The position numbers and the translations under genes were made by a program. Shown here piece after piece: positions 1 through 7,371 of a stretch of DNA of 64,000 nt. The notes beneath the pieces are model-generated. The model was given only the letters and a program-made list of their open reading frames with translations. It had not been told where the DNA came from and made no database searches. This stretch comes from an uncultured Piscinibacter sp. (GTDB lineage Bacteria; Pseudomonadota; Gammaproteobacteria; Burkholderiales; Burkholderiaceae_C). Position 1 is the stretch's first letter. Each line of letters starts with the position of its first letter. The stretch spans positions 682,001-746,000 of the forward strand of contig NZ_CALFYO010000021.1 of the NCBI RefSeq assembly GCF_937952055.1, read 5' to 3'.

Positions 1-135
1 CGTCTGGTAGCCGGAATCGGCCACCGCGCGCAGCAGCTTCTCGTCCAGCGGCAGGGTGTCGAAACGGGCCGGCGCGGGTGTCGCGGCCTCGGGGGTGGCG
101 TCGCTCGTGGCGAGGCCGGGGGTGGGGTCACTCAT
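1..135 (-). CDS. DEAD-box RNA helicase, N-terminal fragment (RhlE type)
   Basis: Only the first 45 codons lie in the window; the gene runs off its left edge. The translation has a Ser/Pro/Thr/Ala-rich N-terminus followed by FDTLPLDEKLLRAVADSGYQ, which is the start of the Q motif that contacts adenine in DEAD-box ATP-dependent RNA helicases of the RhlE group. The ATG is at 135-133. A GATAAT box at 147-142 sits only six bases upstream of it, so the transcript may be leaderless. The preceding minus-strand gene stops at 143-145. Helicase motifs I-VI are outside the window, so the subfamily is inferred from the Q-motif region alone. Confidence 0.75.
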   Translation of the reverse strand, partial: MSDPTPGLATSDATPEAATPAPARFDTLPLDEKLLRAVADSGYQT

Positions 136-142
136 CCGCGCA

Positions 143-1258
143 TTATCGGCGACGCCGGGAATCCTTCCTGGGCATCAGCCAGCGGGGCGACTTGAAGCGG
201 ATGATGAGCGAGTACAGCGACACGTAGATGAGCGCGAACATCACGATGAACACGCCCAGCACGCGCGAGTCGTCCCAGAACAGCACGCTGGGCACCACCG
301 CCAGCATGCACAGCATCCACAGGTAGGGCGCCGTCATCGCGTTGCGCTTCGTCATCGCGGCGGCATCCTTGTTGCCGACGGCCCAGCGCAGCAGCCGGCG
401 GTAGACCAGGCTGTGCAGGTGCACGCCGTCCGGCATGTCGATCGCGCGGCCACGCACGATGCGCCGGCGGTACATCGAGAACAGCGTCTCGAAGACCGGG
501 TAGACCGCGGCCAGCAGTGGGAAGAGGGGCGACACCTCGGCATTGCGCAGCACGAGCAGCAGCGCCACCTCCGCCGTATAGAAACCGAGGAAATAGGCCC
601 CGCCGTCGCCGAGGAAGATCAGACCGTGCGGATAGTTCCAGACAAAGAAGCCCAGCGTCGCACCTGCGCCGACCAGGGCCAGCGCCAGCACCAGCGGGTC
701 TGCGGTCTGGTTGGCCACATAGGCCACCGCAAGCAGGATCATGACCACGCACATCGACGCCAGACCGTTGAAGCCGTCGATGATGTTGACTGCGTTGGCC
801 ATGCCGGCGACGGCCACCATGGCCAGCAGCGTGGCGCCCCACTCGAAGGCGGCAAGCCCGTCGAGCCCCCAGACGTCGGTGCGGTGGATCGCCGTGCCGA
901 GCACGTACACAGCCAGCAGTGCCGACACGGCAGCCGCCATCAGGCGCGGGAACGGCGGCACACGCTTGGTCAGGTCCTCCGCCAGGCCGGCGACGAAAGC
1001 TGGCAGGCCGCAGGCCACCAGCAGCCCCAGATGTTCGGCGAGTTGCGGATGCCAGCCCAGGCCGGCGGCGACGATCACCAGCAGCACGAGCGCCGCGAAG
1101 ATACTCACCCCGCCGACCCGGGCGACGGGCTTGAAATGGACCTTCTGGGGACCGGAGAGGTCGTGGTCCTTCGTGGCAGCGCCGCGGTGGCGGAGCGCCC
1201 GCACGACGAACAACGTCAGCACCGCCGACACGAAGAAGGCGGCCAGGAATTGCAGCAT
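143..1258 (-). CDS. MraY/WecA-family polyprenyl-phosphate sugar-1-phosphate transferase
   Basis: This 371-residue, highly hydrophobic protein has about 10-11 predicted membrane segments. Family motifs are visible: GLAEDLTKR (residues 91-99, the position of the usual DD motif), NAVNIIDGFNGL (155-166), FLGDGG, and a late cytoplasmic loop PDGVHLHSL equivalent to the HIH motif. Known members transfer HexNAc-1-phosphate from a UDP-sugar to undecaprenyl phosphate, starting O-antigen, ECA or exopolysaccharide synthesis. It is transcribed away from rfbB across a 95-bp divergent spacer. Standing beside a capsule locus it is probably one of two initiating enzymes; the other is the PglC-like protein at 22709-23311. 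The sugar donor cannot be read from the sequence. Confidence 0.9.
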   Translation of the reverse strand: MLQFLAAFFVSAVLTLFVVRALRHRGAATKDHDLSGPQKVHFKPVARVGGVSIFAALVLLVIVAAGLGWHPQLAEHLGLLVACGLPAFVAGLAEDLTKRVPPFPRLMAAAVSALLAVYVLGTAIHRTDVWGLDGLAAFEWGATLLAMVAVAGMANAVNIIDGFNGLASMCVVMILLAVAYVANQTADPLVLALALVGAGATLGFFVWNYPHGLIFLGDGGAYFLGFYTAEVALLLVLRNAEVSPLFPLLAAVYPVFETLFSMYRRRIVRGRAIDMPDGVHLHSLVYRRLLRWAVGNKDAAAMTKRNAMTAPYLWMLCMLAVVPSVLFWDDSRVLGVFIVMFALIYVSLYSLIIRFKSPRWLMPRKDSRRRR

Positions 1259-1320
1259 GGGCGAGAGTGTAGTGAGGCCGCCGGGGCCACCCGGCGCGGC
1301 CGGGCCTGCCGGGCATGGCC

Positions 1321-1326
1321 GATAAT
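1321..1326 (+). promoter_or_regulatory. candidate -10 box for the rfb/kps operon
   Basis: GATAAT lies 27 bases before the chosen rfbB ATG, inside the 95-bp spacer that separates rfbB from the divergent WecA-like gene. No convincing -35 hexamer is found at 16-18 bp, so this is a weak call supported mainly by the same GATAATnCGCGC string occurring upstream of other genes in the window. Confidence 0.35.
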
Positions 1327-1353
1327 CCGCGCGTTCTCCTTCGAGCCCCTCTC

Positions 1354-2415
1354 ATGATCCTGGTCACCGGCGGCGCCGGCTTCATCGGCAGCAACTTCGT
1401 GCTCGACTGGATCGCCGCGAGCGACGAGCCGGTGCTCAACCTCGATGCGCTGACCTACGCGGGCAACCTGCGCAACCTGGCCGCCATCGACGGCAATCCG
1501 CGGCACGTCTTCGTGCACGGCGACATCGCCGACCGCGCGCTCGTCGCCGGCCTGCTTGCGCGCCACCGTCCGCGCGCGGTGCTGAACTTCGCCGCCGAGA
1601 GCCATGTCGACCGCTCGATCGCCGGCCCGGAAGCGTTCGTGCGCACCAACGTCACCGGGACGCTGCACCTCCTCGAGTCCGTGCGCGCCCACTGGGCCGC
1701 CCTGCCCGAAGGCGAACGCGCCGCGTTCCGCTTCCTGCAGGTCAGCACCGACGAGGTGTACGGCTCGCTGGCGCCGGATGCGCCGGCCTTCACCGAACAG
1801 CACCGCTACGAGCCCAACAGCCCCTACGCTGCCAGCAAGGCCGCCGCCGACCACCTCGTGCGTGCCTGGCATCACACCTACGGACTGCCGGTGCTCACGA
1901 CGAACTGCTCGAACAACTACGGGCCGTTTCACTTTCCCGAGAAGCTCATTCCGCTGATGATCGTCAACGCGCTCGTCGGCAAGCCCCTGCCGGTGTACGG
2001 CGACGGCCGGCAGGTGCGGGACTGGCTCTACGTCGGCGACCATTGCCGCGCCATCCGCACCGTGCTCGAGCGCGGCGTGACCGGCCAGAGCTACAACGTC
2101 GGAGGCTGGAACGAGCAGGCCAACATCGACATCGTGCGGCAGGTCTGCGCGCTGCTCGACGAACTTCGCCCCGACCCGGCGGGCCCGCGCGCGCGGCTGA
2201 TCACGCACGTGGCCGACCGGCCGGGGCACGACCGCCGCTACGCCATCGACGCGCGGCGCATCGAGCGCGAGCTCGGCTGGCGCCCCCTGGAGACCTTCTC
2301 GAGCGGTCTGCGCCGCACGGTGCAGTGGTACCTCGACCACGCCGACTGGGTGCGCGAGGTACAGAGCGGTGCCTACCGCGAGTGGGTGGCGCAGCAGTAC
2401 GGCACAGGCGCATGA
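1354..2415 (+). CDS. rfbB: dTDP-glucose 4,6-dehydratase
   Basis: RfbB/RmlB catalyses the second step of dTDP-L-rhamnose synthesis, converting dTDP-glucose to dTDP-4-keto-6-deoxyglucose. The 353-residue product is an extended short-chain dehydrogenase with the NAD motif TGGAGFIGS at the N-terminus, the STDEVYG segment carrying the catalytic Thr/Asp/Glu, and the YxxxK pair in SPYAASK. An in-frame ATG exists 39 bases upstream, but starting at 1354 puts the Rossmann strand immediately at the N-terminus as in the family. The stop overlaps the rfbD start (ATGA), showing translational coupling. It is the first gene of the rfbBDAC-kpsMTED run. Confidence 0.97.
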   Translation: MILVTGGAGFIGSNFVLDWIAASDEPVLNLDALTYAGNLRNLAAIDGNPRHVFVHGDIADRALVAGLLARHRPRAVLNFAAESHVDRSIAGPEAFVRTNVTGTLHLLESVRAHWAALPEGERAAFRFLQVSTDEVYGSLAPDAPAFTEQHRYEPNSPYAASKAAADHLVRAWHHTYGLPVLTTNCSNNYGPFHFPEKLIPLMIVNALVGKPLPVYGDGRQVRDWLYVGDHCRAIRTVLERGVTGQSYNVGGWNEQANIDIVRQVCALLDELRPDPAGPRARLITHVADRPGHDRRYAIDARRIERELGWRPLETFSSGLRRTVQWYLDHADWVREVQSGAYREWVAQQYGTGA

Positions 2416-3308
2416 AGATCCTGCTCTTCGGCAGCCGCGGACAGCTGGGCTGGGAACTGCAGCGCGCGCTCGCGCCGCTGGGCGAGCTGACCGCGCTGAG
2501 CACCGACAGCCCCGACTGGCCGGCCGACTTCCGGCAACCGGAGTCACTGGCCGAGACAGTGCGCGCGCTGCGGCCGAACCTGATCGCCAACGCCGCCGCC
2601 TACACCGCCGTCGACCGCGCCGAGAGCGAGCCGCAGGTCGCCCATGCGGTCAATGCTGCCGCGCCCGGTGTGCTGGCCCGGGAGGCACGCGCGCTCGGCG
2701 CGACGCTGCTCCAGTTCAGCACCGACTACGTCTTCGACGGAAGCGGCGTCGAGCCGCGCGGCGAAGATGCACCGGCAGCACCCATCAACATCTATGGCCG
2801 CAGCAAGCTGGCCGGCGAAGAGGCGGTGCGCACCAGTGGTTGCCGCCACCTGATCCTGCGCACCAGCTGGGTGTATGCGGCGCGCGGAGGCAACTTCGCG
2901 CGCACCATCCTGCGCCTGGCGGCCGAGCGCGACAGCCTGCGCGTGGTCGACGACCAGGTTGGCGCGCCCACCGGCGCCGAGTTGCTCGCCGACGTCAGCG
3001 CGCATGCGCTGCGCGCGCTGCAGCGCGAGCCGGCGCTGGCGGGCACCTACCATGTCGCACCAGGGGGCGAGACCTCGTGGCACGCCTACGCTTGCCGTGT
3101 GGTCGACGCGGCGGCGGCGCGCGGCCGGCCGCTGAAGCTTCGCACGCGCGACATCCAAGCGATCCCGACGCGCGACTACCCGAGCGCGGCAGCACGGCCG
3201 CTCAATTCGCGGCTGGACACATCGCGCTTCCGCCGCGCTTTCGACCTGACCCTGCCGCCCTGGCAGCAGGGGGTGGACCGCATGCTCGCCGAGCTGCTGG
3301 ACGACTGA
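2412..3308 (+). CDS. rfbD: dTDP-4-dehydrorhamnose reductase
   Basis: RfbD/RmlD makes the final reduction to dTDP-L-rhamnose with NAD(P)H. The 298-residue protein begins MKILLFGSRGQLGWEL, a short-chain-dehydrogenase nucleotide-binding motif, has FSTDYVFDG, and carries the YxxxK catalytic pair in NIYGRSK. The frame stays open far upstream, but the ATG at 2412 overlapping the rfbB stop is the only start that fits the family. A 19-bp gap containing GGAAAGG leads to rfbA. Confidence 0.96.
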   Translation: MKILLFGSRGQLGWELQRALAPLGELTALSTDSPDWPADFRQPESLAETVRALRPNLIANAAAYTAVDRAESEPQVAHAVNAAAPGVLAREARALGATLLQFSTDYVFDGSGVEPRGEDAPAAPINIYGRSKLAGEEAVRTSGCRHLILRTSWVYAARGGNFARTILRLAAERDSLRVVDDQVGAPTGAELLADVSAHALRALQREPALAGTYHVAPGGETSWHAYACRVVDAAAARGRPLKLRTRDIQAIPTRDYPSAAARPLNSRLDTSRFRRAFDLTLPPWQQGVDRMLAELLDD

Positions 3309-3327
3309 CCCCGGAAAGGCACGCACG

Positions 3328-4209
3328 ATGGCACGCAAGGGCATCATCCTCGCCGGCGGCTCCGGCACGCGGCTGCACCCGGCCACGCAGGTTGTCAGCA
3401 AGCAGCTGATGCCGGTGTACGACAAGCCGATGGTCTACTACCCGCTGTCCACGCTGATGCTGGCGGGCATCCGCGACATCCTGGTGATCAGCACGCCGCA
3501 GGACCTGCCGCGCTACGAGGCGCTGCTCGGCGACGGCGCACGCTGGGGACTGAACCTGAACTACTGCGTGCAGCCCAGCCCCGACGGCCTGGCGCAGGCC
3601 TTCCTGCTGGGCCGCGACTTCATCGACGGCGACTGCAGCACGCTGGTACTGGGCGACAACATCTTCTACGGCCACGACCTGCAGCCGCTGCTGCTGAAGG
3701 CGGCGGCGCGGCGCAGCGGCGCCAGCGTGTTCGCCTACCACGTGCAGGATCCCGAGCGCTACGGCGTGGTCGAGTTCGATGCCGCCCAGCGGGCCATCAG
3801 CATCGAGGAGAAGCCGAAGCAGCCGCGCAGTGCCTACGCGGTCACCGGCCTGTACTTCTACGACGCGCAGGTCTGCGACATCGCCGCCGACATCCGGCCG
3901 AGCGCGCGCGGGGAACTGGAGATCACCGACGTCAACGCGCGCTACCTGGCGCAGGGCCAGCTCGACGTCGAGATCATGGGCCGCGGCTACGCCTGGCTGG
4001 ACACCGGCACGCACGACAGCCTGCTCGAGGCCGGCCAGTTCATCGCCACGCTCGAGCGCCGCCAGGGTCTCAAGGTGGCTTGCCCGGAGGAGATCGCCTG
4101 GCGCGCCGGCTGGATCACCGCCGCGCAGCTCGAGGCGCTGGCCGCGCCGCTGGCCAAGAGCAGCTACGGCCAGTACCTCGCGCGGCTGCTGAAGGACAAG
4201 GCCTTCTGA
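3328..4209 (+). CDS. rfbA: glucose-1-phosphate thymidylyltransferase
   Basis: RfbA/RmlA condenses glucose-1-phosphate and dTTP to dTDP-glucose, the committed and usually feedback-inhibited step of rhamnose synthesis. The 293-residue length is typical. The nucleotidyltransferase signature GGSGTRLHP with the following EEKPKQP and GRGYAWLDTGTHDSLLEA segments are all present. A GGAAAGG ribosome-binding site lies about ten bases upstream. The stop shares one base with the rfbC start (TGATG). The order rfbBDAC is the common proteobacterial arrangement, so L-rhamnose is a likely sugar of the exported glycan. Confidence 0.97.
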   Translation: MARKGIILAGGSGTRLHPATQVVSKQLMPVYDKPMVYYPLSTLMLAGIRDILVISTPQDLPRYEALLGDGARWGLNLNYCVQPSPDGLAQAFLLGRDFIDGDCSTLVLGDNIFYGHDLQPLLLKAAARRSGASVFAYHVQDPERYGVVEFDAAQRAISIEEKPKQPRSAYAVTGLYFYDAQVCDIAADIRPSARGELEITDVNARYLAQGQLDVEIMGRGYAWLDTGTHDSLLEAGQFIATLERRQGLKVACPEEIAWRAGWITAAQLEALAAPLAKSSYGQYLARLLKDKAF

Positions 4210-4760
4210 TGCGCGTGACGCCGACCGATCTGCCCGAGGTGCTGATCCTCGAGCCCACCGTGCACGGCGACGCGCGCGGCTTCTTCATGGAGAGCTTCAA
4301 CCAGCGCAGCTTCGACGAGGCCGTCGGCCGCCACGTCGAGTTCGTGCAGGACAACCACTCGCGCTCGGCGCGAGGCGTGCTGCGCGGGCTGCACTACCAG
4401 CTGCCGCCGCATGGGCAGGGCAAGCTGGTGCGCGTGGCGCGGGGCCGCGTCTTCGACGTCGCCGTGGACATGCGCCGCAGCAGCCCGCGCTTCGGTCGCT
4501 GGGCGGGCACCGAGCTCAGCGGCGAGAACCACCGGCAGCTGTGGATCCCGCCGGGCTTCGCACACGGCTTTCTGGTGCTCAGCGACGAGGCCGACTTCCT
4601 TTACAAGACCACCGACTACTACGCGCCCGAGTGCGAGGCGGCGGTGCGCTGGGACGATCCGGCGTTGGGGATTGCCTGGCCGCTGCCCGGCAGCCCCGCG
4701 AAGGTGTCGTCCAAAGATGCGGTCGCACCAGCCCTGTCGCGTGCCGCCACCTTCGACTGA
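4209..4760 (+). CDS. rfbC: dTDP-4-dehydrorhamnose 3,5-epimerase
   Basis: RfbC/RmlC epimerises dTDP-4-keto-6-deoxyglucose at C3 and C5. The 183-residue length is standard for this cupin-fold enzyme. Visible motifs are HGDARGFF near the N-terminus, the catalytic histidine region GVLRGLHYQ, and GFAHGFLVLSD. The frame is open upstream inside rfbA, but the ATG at 4209 overlapping the rfbA stop by one base is the natural start. The gene ends seven bases before kpsM, placing sugar supply and capsule export in one transcript. Confidence 0.96.
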   Translation: MRVTPTDLPEVLILEPTVHGDARGFFMESFNQRSFDEAVGRHVEFVQDNHSRSARGVLRGLHYQLPPHGQGKLVRVARGRVFDVAVDMRRSSPRFGRWAGTELSGENHRQLWIPPGFAHGFLVLSDEADFLYKTTDYYAPECEAAVRWDDPALGIAWPLPGSPAKVSSKDAVAPALSRAATFD

Positions 4761-4767
4761 TACCGAA

Positions 4768-5580
4768 ATGCATCTCGCCGACCTCCCCACCCTACCGCGC
4801 AAGCGCACGCCGATGCGCATTCAGCGCTCCGTGATCTTCGCTCTGGTGATCCGCGAGTTGCGCGCCCGCGTGGAGGGCAAGTGGCTGAGCCTGATGTGGA
4901 TGGTGTTCGAGCCGCTGGCGCACGTGCTCGTGATCCTGGCCCTGTTCGGGTTCAGACATCACGTGGTGTCGACCAATATCGAGTTTCCCGTGTTCCTCGT
5001 GACCGGCATCCTGCCGTTCTTCATGTTCCGCAATCTCGCGCGGCGACTGCCCACCGCGATCACCGCCAACCGCGGGCTCTATGCCTACCGCCAGATCAAG
5101 CCGCTGGATGCCCTGATCGGTCGGGCTATCGTCGAGCTCGGCTTGTACGCGGCCGTGATGGTGGTGGCGTATGCAGCGCTCGGCTGGCTGGGCTACCACT
5201 GGCTCCCGATCGCACCGCTGGAGCTCATCGGCGCCTACGCCCTGCTCGTCGCTCTCGGCACCTCGCTGGGACTTCTGTTTGCCGTGATCGGGCACAATCG
5301 GCCGCGGGTCCACACGGTGGTAGGCCTGGCCTTCATGCCCTTGTACCTGCTCTCGGGCGTGATCCTCCCGCTACACACCTTGTCGATCGAGGTCCGCGAT
5401 GTACTGCTCTGGAATCCGGTTCTGCACCTGATCGAGCTGTCGCGGCTGTACTACGTCCCGGCCTTTCAGCCCTTGCAGGGCGTGGGCTGGTATTACCCGG
5501 CACTTTTCACGCTGGTCGTTTCGGCGCTGGCGCTGAGCCTGTACCGGCTCAATCGCCACGACCTGCTCGGTCTGGAGTGA
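4768..5580 (+). CDS. kpsM: capsular polysaccharide ABC transporter, permease (KpsM type)
   Basis: This 270-residue ABC-2-type permease has about six membrane spans and the FEPLAH segment typical of KpsM/CtrC/Wzm proteins. With KpsT it moves the lipid-linked capsular polysaccharide across the inner membrane. I chose the ATG at 4768, seven bases after rfbC; the open frame upstream is only a shadow of rfbC. The kpsT start follows after eight bases. Homologous O-antigen exporters (Wzm) look similar; the adjoining kpsE, kpsD and kpsC make the capsule assignment secure. Confidence 0.93.
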   Translation: MHLADLPTLPRKRTPMRIQRSVIFALVIRELRARVEGKWLSLMWMVFEPLAHVLVILALFGFRHHVVSTNIEFPVFLVTGILPFFMFRNLARRLPTAITANRGLYAYRQIKPLDALIGRAIVELGLYAAVMVVAYAALGWLGYHWLPIAPLELIGAYALLVALGTSLGLLFAVIGHNRPRVHTVVGLAFMPLYLLSGVILPLHTLSIEVRDVLLWNPVLHLIELSRLYYVPAFQPLQGVGWYYPALFTLVVSALALSLYRLNRHDLLGLE

Positions 5581-5588
5581 TACCTGCC

Positions 5589-6263
5589 ATGCTCGAGCTG
5601 CGAAACCTCACCAAGTGGTACCCCACGCCGCACGGGCGCCGCTACGTGTTTCGCAACCTGAGCTTCATGTTCCCGTCGGGAGCGAATATCGGATTGATCG
5701 GCCGCAACGGCGCCGGCAAGTCGACCCTGATGCGCTTGATCGCCGGCATCGACTCACCCAACGCCGGCTCAGTCATCACCGACGCCCGGGTTTCCTGGCC
5801 GGTGGGTCTCGCCGGCGGCTTCCAGCTCACGCTCACGGCGCGCGAGAATGCACAGTTCGTCTGTCGCATTCACGGTGCCACGGGGCGTGCCATGAGGCGC
5901 ATCCTCGGTTTCGTGGAGGAGTTCGCCGACATCGGCGACTACTTCGATCTGCCCATGCGCTCGTACTCCTCGGGCATGCGGTCCCGCGTCGCGTTCGGCC
6001 TCAGCATGGCCTTCGACTTCGACTACTACCTCATCGACGAGATCATGGCCGTGGGCGATGCGCAGTTCAAGGCGAAGAGCCGGGAGCTCCTCGACCAACG
6101 GCTGAAGACCTCGCACCTGATCCTCGTCTCGCACAACATGAGCGACATCGCGAAGCACTGCAACCAGGTCGTCCTGGTCGACCGCGGCAACGCCATGCTG
6201 TACTCGAACGTCAAGGCGGGCATCGCGGCCTATCAGAAACAATCCCTGACCACTGCCTCATGA
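5589..6263 (+). CDS. kpsT: capsular polysaccharide ABC transporter, ATPase (KpsT type)
   Basis: The 224-residue ATPase has Walker A GRNGAGKST (residues 38-46), the ABC signature variant YSSGMRSR, Walker B YYLIDE and the switch histidine in LVSHNMSDI. The short length without a C-terminal carbohydrate-binding module separates KpsT-type capsule exporters from the longer Wzt O-antigen exporters that bind the glycan end. It pairs with the upstream permease. The stop overlaps the next start (ATGA). Confidence 0.94.
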   Translation: MLELRNLTKWYPTPHGRRYVFRNLSFMFPSGANIGLIGRNGAGKSTLMRLIAGIDSPNAGSVITDARVSWPVGLAGGFQLTLTARENAQFVCRIHGATGRAMRRILGFVEEFADIGDYFDLPMRSYSSGMRSRVAFGLSMAFDFDYYLIDEIMAVGDAQFKAKSRELLDQRLKTSHLILVSHNMSDIAKHCNQVVLVDRGNAMLYSNVKAGIAAYQKQSLTTAS

Positions 6264-7366
6264 TCGAGTTGAATTCGCTCACGCCTCGGCGGTTGCTGCT
6301 GGCCGTGCTGGCCGTGCCCATGGCGCTCGGCAGCCTGTACTTCGGGCTGGTCGCGGCCGATCGCTACGTGAGCGAATCGACCGTCGCACTCCAGCAGGCG
6401 GGTGCCGATGCCTCGGCGCTGCCCGGCGCGGCTCTGCTGCTCGCCGGCCTCAACCCACCGTCGCGGGAAGGCACGCTCTACCTCAAGCAGTACATCCACT
6501 CGCTCGGCCTGCTGCAGCAGCTCGACTCCCGCTTCAAGCTGCGCCAGCACTACGAGTCCGAACGGCTCGACCAGATCTCGCGGCTGTGGGGCGGCGCCAG
6601 CCAGGAGGACTTCCTCAAGTACTACAGAAGCCGTGTCGAGGTCAGCATCGACGAACTGTCCTCGACCTTGACCGTGCGCGTGCAAGGCTTCGATCCCAAG
6701 TTCGCGAACGAGCTCAACCGAGCGATCCTCGAGGCCAGCGAGCGCTTCGTCAACGAGATGTCACACCAGCTGGCGCGCGAGAAGCTGCGCTTCGCGGAGA
6801 CCGAAGTGGTGCGCGCGGCCGAGAAGCTGCAGAAGGCGAAGGCCGACGTGCTCGCCTTCCAGAGCAAGAACCGACTGCTCGATCCCACGGTGCAGGCGCA
6901 GGCGAGCGGCACCATGGTCGCCGAGTTGCAGGCCTCCATCACCAAGTCGGAGGCCGAGTTGCGCGCGCTGCGCACGTACCTGAACGACGACTCGTTCCAG
7001 GTGCAGGCGCTGCGCAGCCAGATCGAGGCGACCCGTGCACAACTCGACAAGGAGCGCTCGCGCGGCACCACCTCGGGCCGGGGGGGCGAGCGGCTCGGTG
7101 CGCTGGCCATCGAGTTCGAGGACCTGAAGACCCGCGCGGAGTTCGCGCTTGACGCCTACAAGCTGGCCCTGGGCGCCATCGAGAACGCGCGCATCGACGC
7201 GACCCGGAAACTGAAGAACCTCGTGGTGATCGAGCCGGCGACCCTGCCCGAGACGGCGGAGTATCCGCGGCGCTTCTACAACCTGGCGACGCTGCTGCTG
7301 GTGTGCCTGCTTGTCTACGGCATCGTCCGCCTCGTGATCGCCACCATCAGAGAACACCAGGACTGA
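6260..7366 (+). CDS. kpsE: capsule export inner-membrane protein (KpsE/CtrB type)
   Basis: The 368-residue protein has one membrane segment near the N-terminus (about residues 11-30), a long periplasmic region rich in heptad-like helices (about 165-300), and a second membrane segment close to the C-terminus (about 338-360). This is the polysaccharide co-polymerase architecture of KpsE/CtrB, which links the KpsMT exporter to the outer-membrane channel. It overlaps kpsT by four bases and is followed by kpsD after five. Confidence 0.92.
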   Translation: MIELNSLTPRRLLLAVLAVPMALGSLYFGLVAADRYVSESTVALQQAGADASALPGAALLLAGLNPPSREGTLYLKQYIHSLGLLQQLDSRFKLRQHYESERLDQISRLWGGASQEDFLKYYRSRVEVSIDELSSTLTVRVQGFDPKFANELNRAILEASERFVNEMSHQLAREKLRFAETEVVRAAEKLQKAKADVLAFQSKNRLLDPTVQAQASGTMVAELQASITKSEAELRALRTYLNDDSFQVQALRSQIEATRAQLDKERSRGTTSGRGGERLGALAIEFEDLKTRAEFALDAYKLALGAIENARIDATRKLKNLVVIEPATLPETAEYPRRFYNLATLLLVCLLVYGIVRLVIATIREHQD

Positions 7367-7371
7367 GCCCC

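Noticed and set aside
56..1357. A 433-codon plus-strand frame over the WecA-like gene
   Set aside because: The translation is Gln/His/Arg-rich shadow sequence. The minus strand has transferase motifs and membrane spans.
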